A stretch of 43,499 nt of DNA from Candidatus Saccharimonadota bacterium (lineage in GTDB: Bacteria > Patescibacteriota > Saccharimonadia > Saccharimonadales > UBA10212): contig JACRBB010000029.1 of NCBI GenBank assembly GCA_016234585.1, positions 1 through 43,499 of the forward strand, read 5' to 3'. Below are positions 16,466 to 23,256 of the stretch, piece after piece. The notes below the pieces were generated by a model, which was not told where the DNA came from, did not search any database, and saw only the letters and a program-made list of their open reading frames with translations. Every line of letters begins with the position of its first letter. The stretch's first letter is position 1. Made by a program: the position numbers and the translations under genes.

Positions 16466-18319
16466 ATGAAGAGATTCGGGCGGCTTAACAGGCCCTTGCT
16501 GTATCTGTTAATCATTGGTCTGGTGTTTTTAGGGGGCTTGCGGTTCGCTAAAGCCGATGTAAACGACTTCACTATTTCAAACTTCAGCGCCGACTACTAT
16601 CTAAGCCGGGATACGGCCAAAACCAGCACCATGGACGTCGTAGAAAAAATTGATGTAGAGTTTCCGAACTATGATCAAAACCACGGTATACTGCGGGCCA
16701 TACCCAAAAGCTACCAGGGCCACACAGTCAGCTTAAAAGTTAATAGCATAAAGGATGGCAGCGGCGGTTCGCTGAACTACACTACCTACGGTCAGAATGA
16801 CAACCTGGTTTTAAAAATCGGTAATCCGGACCAATACGTTCGTGGTCTGCAAACCTACGTGATCAGTTATTCCATGCGTAACGTGGCCAGCATATTAGCC
16901 GATCACGAAGAGCTTTACTGGGATGTCAATGGGGATCAGTGGGCTCAGCCCACGGGTACGGTCACTGCCAAGATACATGTTCCCAGCGGTTTGCTGGGCC
17001 AGCTCCAGGATCGCCAAACCTGTTATGCCGGATCTTATGGCTTCAACAGCTCAGGCGCCTGCTCAATCAACCGGGATACCACCTCAACCGAGACTGTCAT
17101 ATCCGCCACGGCCAGCAACTTGCAACCAAATCAAACTCTGACTTTCGTGCTCGGGTTTAATAGGGGCACTTTCGTGCTTGGTCCGGAAATCGCTCACGAA
17201 AAGCTGGTCCGTAAAGTCAAAACCATCGCGGCGGTTACGGTCATAGTTTTGCTGCCGCTGGTTGCTTTTATGTTCATGTTCAACCGGTGGCGGCGTTTTG
17301 GCAATGACCCTAAAGGCAGGGGTGTTATCGTACCAGAGTATGCTCCACCAAAAGGTTTTAATGTATTAAGTGCAGACTTTATGCTCAATGAAAAAATGAG
17401 CCAAAAAACGTTTTCGGCGGCCATTATAGAGTTAGCAGTTAACCGATATGTAAATATCTACGAAACAAAACATAAGAAAGCTTTGCGCCGGGATACGACA
17501 GATTACGAGCTAGAACTAATCAAAGACCCCGCCGACCTGTCGTCAGAACTTAAACAGGTTATTGATATGGTGTTTTCAACCGGCCAGACCGGTGAAAGGG
17601 TAAAACTTGCCGACATAAAAAAATCAACCACCCGCTCAGTGGAGTTGTATGAGCAGATGCGCAAGCTCGAGGATTCGTTGGCAAGCAGTTTGCATGAACT
17701 CGGTTACTTTGTTAAAAATCCTAAAAAAGTACGCAACGGTTATCGGATGTGGGCTATAGCAATTTTCTTTCTAGCATTTGCTTCAATTTTCGCCGCCATC
17801 TCTATTTCGGCGTGGCTTGGAGCGTTAAGCGCCGGTCTTATATTAGCCTCGCTGATCGTGTTTGGTTTTTCCTTTGTTATGCCAGCCAGAACGGAGACAG
17901 GAGTTCAGGTGCATGATGACTTGCTGGGGTTAAAAGATTATATAAAACTGGCCGAAGCCGATCGTCTTAAATTTCTGCAGAGCCCCCAGGGGGCAGAGCG
18001 GGTGAGCGACCCGGCAGCGTTCAGCCCCAAGACACCGTCCGAAAAGATTAAACTGTTTGAAAAACTTTTACCATATGCTATGTTATTCGGCCTGGAAAAA
18101 GATTGGGCCAAGCAGTTTAAAGATTTGTATACTCAGCCGCCCGATTGGTACAACGGCAATTGGACAACCTTTAACACGGTTTATCTGGCCTCATCTCTTA
18201 GCGGTTTCGGCAGTTATAGCAGTACTGTCTTTAGCTCGCCGTCTTCCAGCTCCGGCAATGGGTTTTCCGGGGGCGGAGCAGGCGGTGGCGGTGGAGGAGG
18301 CGGCGGTGGGGGTTGGTAG
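16466..18319 (+). CDS. DUF2207-domain membrane protein with glycine-rich tail
   Basis: This is a 617-residue protein. A signal-like helix at about 10-30 precedes an extracellular DUF2207 domain (about 33-240; DFTISNFSADYYLSRD, then NYDQNHGILRAIP). A transmembrane helix lies at about 250-272, followed by the cytoplasmic segment with PEYAPPKGFNVLSADFML. Two more helices lie near 430-475. The tail is Ser- then Gly-rich and ends in a run of Gly with a terminal Trp, the signature ending of this family. Function is unknown. The family is common in Actinobacteria, Firmicutes and CPR. The EEP gene starts directly behind it. Confidence 0.9.
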   Translation: MKRFGRLNRPLLYLLIIGLVFLGGLRFAKADVNDFTISNFSADYYLSRDTAKTSTMDVVEKIDVEFPNYDQNHGILRAIPKSYQGHTVSLKVNSIKDGSGGSLNYTTYGQNDNLVLKIGNPDQYVRGLQTYVISYSMRNVASILADHEELYWDVNGDQWAQPTGTVTAKIHVPSGLLGQLQDRQTCYAGSYGFNSSGACSINRDTTSTETVISATASNLQPNQTLTFVLGFNRGTFVLGPEIAHEKLVRKVKTIAAVTVIVLLPLVAFMFMFNRWRRFGNDPKGRGVIVPEYAPPKGFNVLSADFMLNEKMSQKTFSAAIIELAVNRYVNIYETKHKKALRRDTTDYELELIKDPADLSSELKQVIDMVFSTGQTGERVKLADIKKSTTRSVELYEQMRKLEDSLASSLHELGYFVKNPKKVRNGYRMWAIAIFFLAFASIFAAISISAWLGALSAGLILASLIVFGFSFVMPARTETGVQVHDDLLGLKDYIKLAEADRLKFLQSPQGAERVSDPAAFSPKTPSEKIKLFEKLLPYAMLFGLEKDWAKQFKDLYTQPPDWYNGNWTTFNTVYLASSLSGFGSYSSTVFSSPSSSSGNGFSGGGAGGGGGGGGGGGW

Positions 18320-18324
18320 GCCTC

Positions 18325-19323
18325 ATGAGAACATCTAAACCAAGCCCCAGAACATACGAAAGTTTACCCAGAAGCACTGCTTCTAAAGAACGCCGGGGCT
18401 GGAAACGATCCCGGTCACTAAAGTGGCTTTTAGCTGCTGCGGGAATTACATTCGGCGCGGCAAGCATGGGCCTTAGCTTCAATCACGGTAAACTAGAGCA
18501 TTATCCGGCCCATGGCATGCTTGAAGACCCAGATTATCGCTCCCAAACAATAGTAACTGCTAATCTAGCCGGTATCTCTGACCTGGATAAACAGCTCACT
18601 TACGTAGGCAAAGAAATAAAACCCGCCGCTATTTGCTTAGAGGAAGTTAAGCGCTCAGATGTGGGTAGGTATATGAATGATTTAGAAGGCTATAGTGGTG
18701 AATATGCCGAGGCGGATTCCAGTGTGGACTTCCCGGATGGTTTTGGTAATTTGGTGCTAGTTAGATATCCTCAGACCAAACCAGCAGACATGCAGCAACT
18801 AGATGGTGATTTTGGCTGGCAAAATTTTACCACTCATATTTTCAGCAGATCATTGGGCCAAAATATTCGTGATTCGTATAGTGAAAATCGGGCCGCGGTA
18901 GCTGTGCATTTTAATATGCCCATGAAAGATGGCGCCCAGCTACCCGTAGATCTTATTGCGTCGCATATTGCGGCGGACTCTAACAATGGAGTGGGTAGAC
19001 GCCAAATTATTTCTTTAAAACGTTTTGTAGATGAAGAATTGGACAGTGACCAGGATTCTTTAGCCGTTGTTTGCGGAGATTTAAATCGAATACCCAACCA
19101 AGCGCGAAAAATCTTTAGTTTCCCCACCTGGGAAGTTCCTTTGATTGGCCCGACTTCGGTTAATTCCGGGAAACAGATAGACCAAATTATACTAAGACCT
19201 GAAATAAAAGGCGGCAATCGCGATATTGCCAGATATGTCATTGCCAAGACTGGTTTAGTCCATGGATTAATAACTGATCACCGCGGCGCCTATGCAACCT
19301 TCACCGAAGTACCCCTGAAATAA
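18325..19323 (+). CDS. Endonuclease/exonuclease/phosphatase (EEP)-fold hydrolase, membrane-anchored
   Basis: This is a 332-residue protein. A basic start and one hydrophobic helix (about 32-50, LLAAAGITFGAASMGLSF) suggest a signal anchor with the catalytic domain outside. The EEP motifs appear in order: TANLAG (Asn), AICLEEV (Glu), VVCGDLNRIP (Asp and Asn), KQIDQIIL (Asp) and LITDHRGAYATF (Asp-His). EEP enzymes cut phosphodiester or phosphomonoester bonds, so a surface nuclease or lipid phosphodiesterase is possible. A TTG at 18313 is an alternative start. ATG 18325 lies five bases after the upstream stop. A secreted nuclease would suit nucleotide scavenging (inference). Confidence 0.82.
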   Translation: MRTSKPSPRTYESLPRSTASKERRGWKRSRSLKWLLAAAGITFGAASMGLSFNHGKLEHYPAHGMLEDPDYRSQTIVTANLAGISDLDKQLTYVGKEIKPAAICLEEVKRSDVGRYMNDLEGYSGEYAEADSSVDFPDGFGNLVLVRYPQTKPADMQQLDGDFGWQNFTTHIFSRSLGQNIRDSYSENRAAVAVHFNMPMKDGAQLPVDLIASHIAADSNNGVGRRQIISLKRFVDEELDSDQDSLAVVCGDLNRIPNQARKIFSFPTWEVPLIGPTSVNSGKQIDQIILRPEIKGGNRDIARYVIAKTGLVHGLITDHRGAYATFTEVPLK

Positions 19324-19364
19324 ATAACCAAACAGCACATAAGTGACCTCATACTACAAGCGAG

Positions 19365-19370
19365 TATAAT
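19365..19370 (+). promoter_or_regulatory. -10 element TATAAT for the flavodoxin-like gene
   Basis: A perfect TATAAT is followed about 15 bases later by GGAGAG (19385-19390) and ATG 19395. This unit has a conventional short leader with a ribosome site, unlike many neighbours. Confidence 0.6.
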
Positions 19371-19394
19371 TAATAGGTCTAAGTGGAGAGTAAA

Positions 19395-20126
19395 ATGGCT
19401 AAGGCTAAGACACAACAGCAAAAATGGGATTTTTCGGAGCTAAATGCTTTATTTATAAACTGCACGCTGAAAAAATCACCGGAGGTTAGTAATACTGAGG
19501 GTTTAATGAATGTCAGCAAAAAAATTATGGATAAAAACGGTGTAAGAACTGAAGTGATTCGGGCAGTGGACCATGATATTGCCGTTGGTGTTTATCCGGA
19601 TATGACTGAGCATGGTAGCAAAACAGATGAGTGGCCTAAGCTTTATAAAAAGGTAATGGCTGCCGATATTTTAGTGCTTTGCGGACCAATATGGCTTGGT
19701 GACAACAGCTCCGTAATGAAACATATTATTGAGCGGCTTTATGGTAATTCCAGCCTGCTTAATAAAAACGGACAGTATGCCTACTATGGCAAAGTTGGCG
19801 GCTGTATTATTACCGGTAATGAAGATGGTGTTAAGCACTGTGCCATGAATATTCTTTACAGCCTTCAGCATCTGGGTTATGTAGTGCCGCCGCAGGCGGA
19901 CAGCGGCTGGATAGGCGAAGCAGGTCCGGGCCCCAGTTATTTAGATAAAGACTCTGGCGGGCCAGATAACGACTTCACAAACCGTAATACCACATTCATG
20001 AGCTGGAATTTAATGCATCTAGCTAAAATGTTAAAGGAGGCTGGCGGTATACCGGCCTATGGTAACCAGCGTTCAGAGTGGGACGCCGGCTGCAAATTTG
20101 ATTTTGAGAATCCAGAGTATCGCTAA
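19395..20126 (+). CDS. Flavodoxin-like NAD(P)H-dependent oxidoreductase
   Basis: This is a 243-residue protein with the flavodoxin-like fold: the first strand ALFINCTLKKSPEVSNTEGL is the FMN phosphate loop region. The conserved LVLCGPIWLGDNSSVMKHIIERLYG of the FMN-reductase family follows, then GGCIITGNEDGVKHCAMNILYSLQHLGYVVP. The predicted role is FMN-dependent two-electron reduction of a quinone or similar acceptor using NAD(P)H. The start at ATG 19395 has a well-placed GGAGAG. A GTG four codons upstream would overlap the promoter-proximal region and is less likely. Confidence 0.87.
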   Translation: MAKAKTQQQKWDFSELNALFINCTLKKSPEVSNTEGLMNVSKKIMDKNGVRTEVIRAVDHDIAVGVYPDMTEHGSKTDEWPKLYKKVMAADILVLCGPIWLGDNSSVMKHIIERLYGNSSLLNKNGQYAYYGKVGGCIITGNEDGVKHCAMNILYSLQHLGYVVPPQADSGWIGEAGPGPSYLDKDSGGPDNDFTNRNTTFMSWNLMHLAKMLKEAGGIPAYGNQRSEWDAGCKFDFENPEYR

Positions 20127-20148
20127 TTTTTAATATTTCTGGTGGGAG

Positions 20149-20170
20149 TATAATTATGGGTGTAAGGGAG
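20149..20170 (+). promoter_or_regulatory. -10 TATAAT and ribosome site for a 56-residue gene
   Basis: TATAAT (20149-20154) and AGGGAG (20165-20170, eight bases from ATG 20179) are correctly spaced for a short-leader gene. They are the main support for the small gene below. Confidence 0.6.
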
Positions 20171-20178
20171 CGACGAAT

Positions 20179-20349
20179 ATGCCCGAAAAAGCCCAACCAA
20201 AAATAGACAAACTAGAGCAAAAGAAACGGCTGCGCCAATTTTATAACCACCCTATACTGGTCAAATCCAGGACCAAAGGCCGGCAGTTACTCGTATCCCT
20301 GGGCCCCAATAGGGGCGCCAGAAGTTCACTCCGGTCTCGCCACCGCTAA
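20179..20349 (+). CDS. Small basic protein, unrecognised
   Basis: This is a 56-residue open frame with its own -10 element and an excellent Shine-Dalgarno site. The product is strongly basic (MPEKAQPKIDKLEQKKRL start, then FYNHPILVKSRTKGRQLL, and an Arg/Ser-rich end) and has no membrane helix. The composition resembles a nucleic-acid-binding or ribosome-associated protein, but I recognise no family. It is too short for many gene callers, yet its control signals are better than those of several larger neighbours. Confidence 0.65.
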   Translation: MPEKAQPKIDKLEQKKRLRQFYNHPILVKSRTKGRQLLVSLGPNRGARSSLRSRHR

Positions 20350-20441
20350 GCTACCTGTCCCTGGATGTCTCATCCGGTCTAATCTAATAACTAACGCTTA
20401 CTTATGGCAAAAGTCCACATTTTTTTGCTACAGTAGTGCTG

Positions 20442-20651
20442 ATGAGTAAGTTAAGTTGGCCGCGCAGAGCTAGTACTAAATGGTTACTGTTCTTTTGGTC
20501 GTTATCTTTGATATCCGTCGTATGCATATATTTTAATGTCGGGTCAGATAAACAGGGCGCCGAGAATGGCGGTATAGTATGGCTACTGCCGGCTTTAGTG
20601 TTCGCAATTACCGCACTGGCAATATCTATTGTGCGGTCGTTTCGGCGTTAA
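20442..20651 (+). CDS. Small two-helix membrane protein, unrecognised
   Basis: This is a 69-residue protein with two transmembrane helices (about 14-32 and 47-66), a short loop (NVGSDKQGAENGG) and Arg-rich ends. ATG 20442 is chosen over a GTG two codons earlier because TACAGT ends seven bases upstream and the element TTTGCTACAGT resembles a -10. It is probably leaderless. No family recognised. Confidence 0.6.
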   Translation: MSKLSWPRRASTKWLLFFWSLSLISVVCIYFNVGSDKQGAENGGIVWLLPALVFAITALAISIVRSFRR

Positions 20652-20668
20652 GCGGTTATCGCTTGTAG

Positions 20669-20674
20669 TATAAT
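20669..20674 (+). promoter_or_regulatory. -10 element TATAAT for the 20721 secreted-protein gene
   Basis: TATAAT is followed by a leader of about 40 bases that ends in GAGAGGTG just before ATG 20721. Confidence 0.6.
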
Positions 20675-20720
20675 ATTATTAGCTGTTTTGCAAGAAGAGC
20701 ACCAGACTTGAGAGGTGAAA

Positions 20721-21242
20721 ATGAGAAAGGTATTGTGTGCTGTCACAATGACAGGGGCAGCACTGGCTCTTCCGTTAGGCGGAGGAGCAGCTCAAGCATC
20801 CGTGACCGATACGCTTCGAGCCTGCCTGAGGTACGAAGGGCGCGCCTACGAGGTGTGTACCGCATATGTCGGCAACTCCTCGCTACTGGCACTGGTTCCC
20901 TACTATAAGTGGGCCAACTCATCCAATCCAGCTCGTGCTGTGGCCGTCACCAACCGCCTGCGCTCTCGCTACTACGGAGCGGCTCGACGCTTGATTGCCG
21001 GGCGGGTCAACGGCTGGCCGGCTGGCGAGAACAAGGTCTCCATACCGCTTTTCACGATCCTGAGCGTCAGCTCCGATCTCGAGCACAATCGCGCGATCCT
21101 GAGGACGCGGGAAACATGGAGAGTTCGAACCAAGAGCAATGGTCGGACCATCTACCGCGAGATCGGTCGTCCTCACCGCATTACCATGAAGAGAGTCCAA
21201 GGACTCGTTCTTCACAAGTGGGTGGTCTCCGCGATCAGGTAG
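20721..21242 (+). CDS. Secreted protein with signal peptide, unrecognised, atypical codon use
   Basis: This is a 173-residue protein with a clear signal peptide: MRK, a hydrophobic core (VLCAVTMTGAALALPLGGG) and a likely Ala-x-Ala cleavage site (AAQAS near 25-29). The mature part is basic, has two cysteines close together (RACLRYEGRAYEVC, possibly a disulfide) and predicted beta-rich segments. Codon choice is GC-rich (CTC, ATC, GAG, CGC) and differs visibly from the neighbours. It has its own promoter, a good ribosome site (GAGAGG) and a strong terminator, so it is an independent unit. It sits just outside the left inverted repeat. Family and role unknown. Confidence 0.75.
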   Translation: MRKVLCAVTMTGAALALPLGGGAAQASVTDTLRACLRYEGRAYEVCTAYVGNSSLLALVPYYKWANSSNPARAVAVTNRLRSRYYGAARRLIAGRVNGWPAGENKVSIPLFTILSVSSDLEHNRAILRTRETWRVRTKSNGRTIYREIGRPHRITMKRVQGLVLHKWVVSAIR

Positions 21243-21263
21243 CTCGCGCAGCAAGACAGCATG

Positions 21264-21289
21264 GGCCGGCCCCACAAGGCCGGCCTTTT
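21264..21289 (+). terminator. Rho-independent terminator after the secreted-protein gene
   Basis: GGCCGGCC (21264-21271) pairs with GGCCGGCC (21278-21285) around a CCACAA loop and is followed by TTTTG and an AT-rich stretch. It lies 21 bases after the stop at 21242. Confidence 0.88.
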
Positions 21290-21314
21290 GTTATTTATAC
21301 TAAAAATATTCAAT

Positions 21315-21346
21315 CTACTTTGGGTTGCCAAAGTAGCAAAGCAACC
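21315..21346 (+). other. Two mutually exclusive hairpins beside the left inverted repeat
   Basis: CTACTTTG (21315-21322) pairs with CAAAGTAG (21329-21336) around GGTTGC. The same GGTTGC (21323-21328) can instead pair with GCAACC (21341-21346). The two folds exclude each other. The element lies between the terminator and the 83-bp repeat. Confidence 0.5.
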
Positions 21347-21347
21347 A

Positions 21348-21430
21348 GGCTGCGTTTTTTCTTGATGTAATCTCACTCATGGAAAGCTGATGCCTGTCCA
21401 GCACTTATGTATAAGTGCTGTGGCCCGGAC
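21348..21430 (+). repeat. Left arm of a perfect 83-bp inverted repeat
   Basis: These 83 bases are, base for base, the reverse complement of 28387-28469. Inside lies a near-perfect palindrome (21399-21420: two 10-base arms CAGCACTTAT and ATAAGTGCTG around the dinucleotide GT). The flanks diverge immediately on both sides. It marks the left edge of the AT-rich cassette. Confidence 0.95.
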
Positions 21431-21483
21431 CCAAGAAAGTAAAACATTGCAAAGTGTAACCAAGTATTGTTTAATATATAAAT

Positions 21484-21894
21484 ATGTATAAGCCAAGTAT
21501 TAGGTTTAATGGTGAGCAGTACCAGGGGCTCGAGGATCATCTTGGAGATCTTGCCGAAAAGCTTGTTGGTATTGTGAATGCTACGGCATTCAACAGACTA
21601 AAGGAAAATGCCCTACGCGATCCGACAGATATTGAGGTGACACCAGTCATGTTAGAAAGGCCCTCATTTATTGTACGGTCTTGGCATGAGACAGAGTCTC
21701 CAGGGGGGTCGGTAGGCATATTACAGCCACAGGATCTAACCCTAGAAGTTAAGATGGACAAGGAAGACATGTACCTAACTACCGAAGAGGATTCAAGCTA
21801 CAGGTTAACAACAAGGGAAGCGTTCTTGATGGTCACCATAGGTGGTACGGCTATGCTTATGGGTGCCTTATCCAACCCAACAATTGGTGAATAA
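21484..21894 (+). CDS. Unrecognised protein, first gene inside the inverted-repeat cassette
   Basis: This is a 136-residue acidic protein. The middle is beta-rich (SFIVRSWHE, LTLEVKMDKEDMYLTTEEDSSYRL). The last 30 residues are hydrophobic (AFLMVTIGGTAMLMGALSNP), which could be one membrane helix. TAATATATA lies just before ATG 21484, so the message is probably leaderless. It has a separate promoter from the operon that follows 56 bases later. It could be a regulator, an anti-toxin or an effector of the cassette, and nothing in the sequence decides this. Confidence 0.6.
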   Translation: MYKPSIRFNGEQYQGLEDHLGDLAEKLVGIVNATAFNRLKENALRDPTDIEVTPVMLERPSFIVRSWHETESPGGSVGILQPQDLTLEVKMDKEDMYLTTEEDSSYRLTTREAFLMVTIGGTAMLMGALSNPTIGE

Positions 21895-21900
21895 ACAAGC

Positions 21901-21944
21901 TGTACAACTCCTTATAACAGGGGTATAATGCGGGTTAATTGGAG
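21901..21944 (+). promoter_or_regulatory. Promoter and ribosome site of the defence-like operon
   Basis: TGTACA (21901-21906) and TATAAT (21924-21929) are separated by 17 bases. GGAG at 21941-21944 sits six bases before ATG 21951. This is the only clear promoter upstream of the six packed genes. Confidence 0.6.
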
Positions 21945-21950
21945 TTTTGA

Positions 21951-22385
21951 ATGTCTAACAAAAAAATGACTGAGGACTTTGTTAAAAACTCAGTCATCAA
22001 ATGGCTATCCAGAAATGGTTGGGGGCATTTTGAATTTGATGAACTACACACCCACGGTGTTGATATAAGGGCGCGGAACGTTAGATACAGTCGCTATTTT
22101 TTTATTGAGGCAAAAGGCGAAAGCATTAACCGCTCTGGTCTAGAAGTAGCTTTTATATATTCGCTTGGACAGATTATCACGCGGATGAAAGATAGTGGCT
22201 TAACAAGAAATTATTACGGCTTAGCCCTGCCTGCGAACAGTGCAAAAATTGCACTGAGACGAATTTCATGGCAAGTCGCTAAAAAACTTTTACTCTATAT
22301 ATTCTCCGTTAGTGCAGACGGAAAAGTTATTCAGTATAGCTGGAGAGAAATAAAGGATCGACAAACGATCTCAGCAGGATCATAA
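21951..22385 (+). CDS. PD-(D/E)XK-fold nuclease-like protein
   Basis: This is a 144-residue protein. HTHGVDIRARNVRYSRYFFIEAKGE gives the spacing of a PD-(D/E)XK core: Asp in GVDI, then Glu and Lys in IEAKG. An N-terminal helix pair (EDFVKNSVIKWLSRNGW) resembles the first helices of Holliday-resolvase-like or restriction-enzyme folds. It is the first gene of the operon and is followed 28 bases later by the Dam-type methylase, a placement expected of a restriction nuclease. The small size suggests it acts in a complex. The fold call rests on one motif. Confidence 0.7.
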   Translation: MSNKKMTEDFVKNSVIKWLSRNGWGHFEFDELHTHGVDIRARNVRYSRYFFIEAKGESINRSGLEVAFIYSLGQIITRMKDSGLTRNYYGLALPANSAKIALRRISWQVAKKLLLYIFSVSADGKVIQYSWREIKDRQTISAGS

Positions 22386-22413
22386 TGGTTGCTGTAGATG
22401 ATTAAATGTAAAA

Positions 22414-23253
22414 ATGGCTAAGCCATTCCTCAAGTGGGTTGGTGGTAAAACTCAGCTGCTAGGCCAGTTTGCCGACATACTGCCGCCTCAGACAAAAATA
22501 AAAAAATATTATGAACCATTCGTGGGTGGAGGGGCTGTATTCTTCTACTTAGAACCGGCTGAGGCAGTTATCAATGATCTAAATTCACACCTCATTTATT
22601 TGTATCGTCACGTAAAGAGCAGTCTTCAAGAACTTATAGATGAACTAGAAATAATACAGAGTCAATATCTTCCTTTAAATCATGAAGAACGAAAAAACTA
22701 TTACTATGAGGCGAGGATCAAGTATAACAAGATAAAAACAGATGACTCAGTTACAAAGTCAGCGCTATTAATCTTTCTTAATAAAACCTGCTTTAACGGA
22801 ATGTATAGAGAAAATCCTAAAGGTGAATATAATATTCCATTTGGTCGCAACAATACGGTAGCTATTTTTGATCCAGCAATTCTGGAAAATGCCTCTAGGG
22901 TACTTCAGCAAACAAAAATTATGTATGGGTCTTACAAAAATTCTCTACGGTCGGCAGGAAACGGCGACTTTGTATATTTAGATCCGCCCTATGTTCCCTT
23001 GAATAACACCACCGCAAACTTTACACAGTACGTCAGTGAGGATTTTAATACGCGGCAACACGACAAGCTGAAAATAATTTTTGATGAGTTGGAGAAAAGA
23101 GGATGCAAAGTCATGCTCAGCAACTCGGATACAAAACTGGTAAGGAGTAAGTATAAAGAGTACAATATAACTCCAGTTTACGCAAACCGATTCGTAAATT
23201 GCAAACCAGGTGGTAGGGGTAAAATTAGCGAACTAGTCATAACTAACTATTAA
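22414..23253 (+). CDS. D12-class (Dam-type) DNA N6-adenine methyltransferase
   Basis: This enzyme transfers a methyl group from SAM to adenine N6 in DNA. The 279-residue protein has the alpha-class order: FLKWVGGKTQLL at residues 5-16 (motif X), YEPFVGGGAVFFYLEP (motif I, SAM binding), FLNKTCFNGMYRENPKGEYNIPFG, and the catalytic DPPY at 190-193. The end (NRFVNCKPGGRGKISELVITNY) matches the family. Target specificity (often GATC) cannot be proven from sequence. Within the operon it is the likely self-protecting modification enzyme. Confidence 0.95.
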   Translation: MAKPFLKWVGGKTQLLGQFADILPPQTKIKKYYEPFVGGGAVFFYLEPAEAVINDLNSHLIYLYRHVKSSLQELIDELEIIQSQYLPLNHEERKNYYYEARIKYNKIKTDDSVTKSALLIFLNKTCFNGMYRENPKGEYNIPFGRNNTVAIFDPAILENASRVLQQTKIMYGSYKNSLRSAGNGDFVYLDPPYVPLNNTTANFTQYVSEDFNTRQHDKLKIIFDELEKRGCKVMLSNSDTKLVRSKYKEYNITPVYANRFVNCKPGGRGKISELVITNY

Positions 23254-23256
23254 CAG

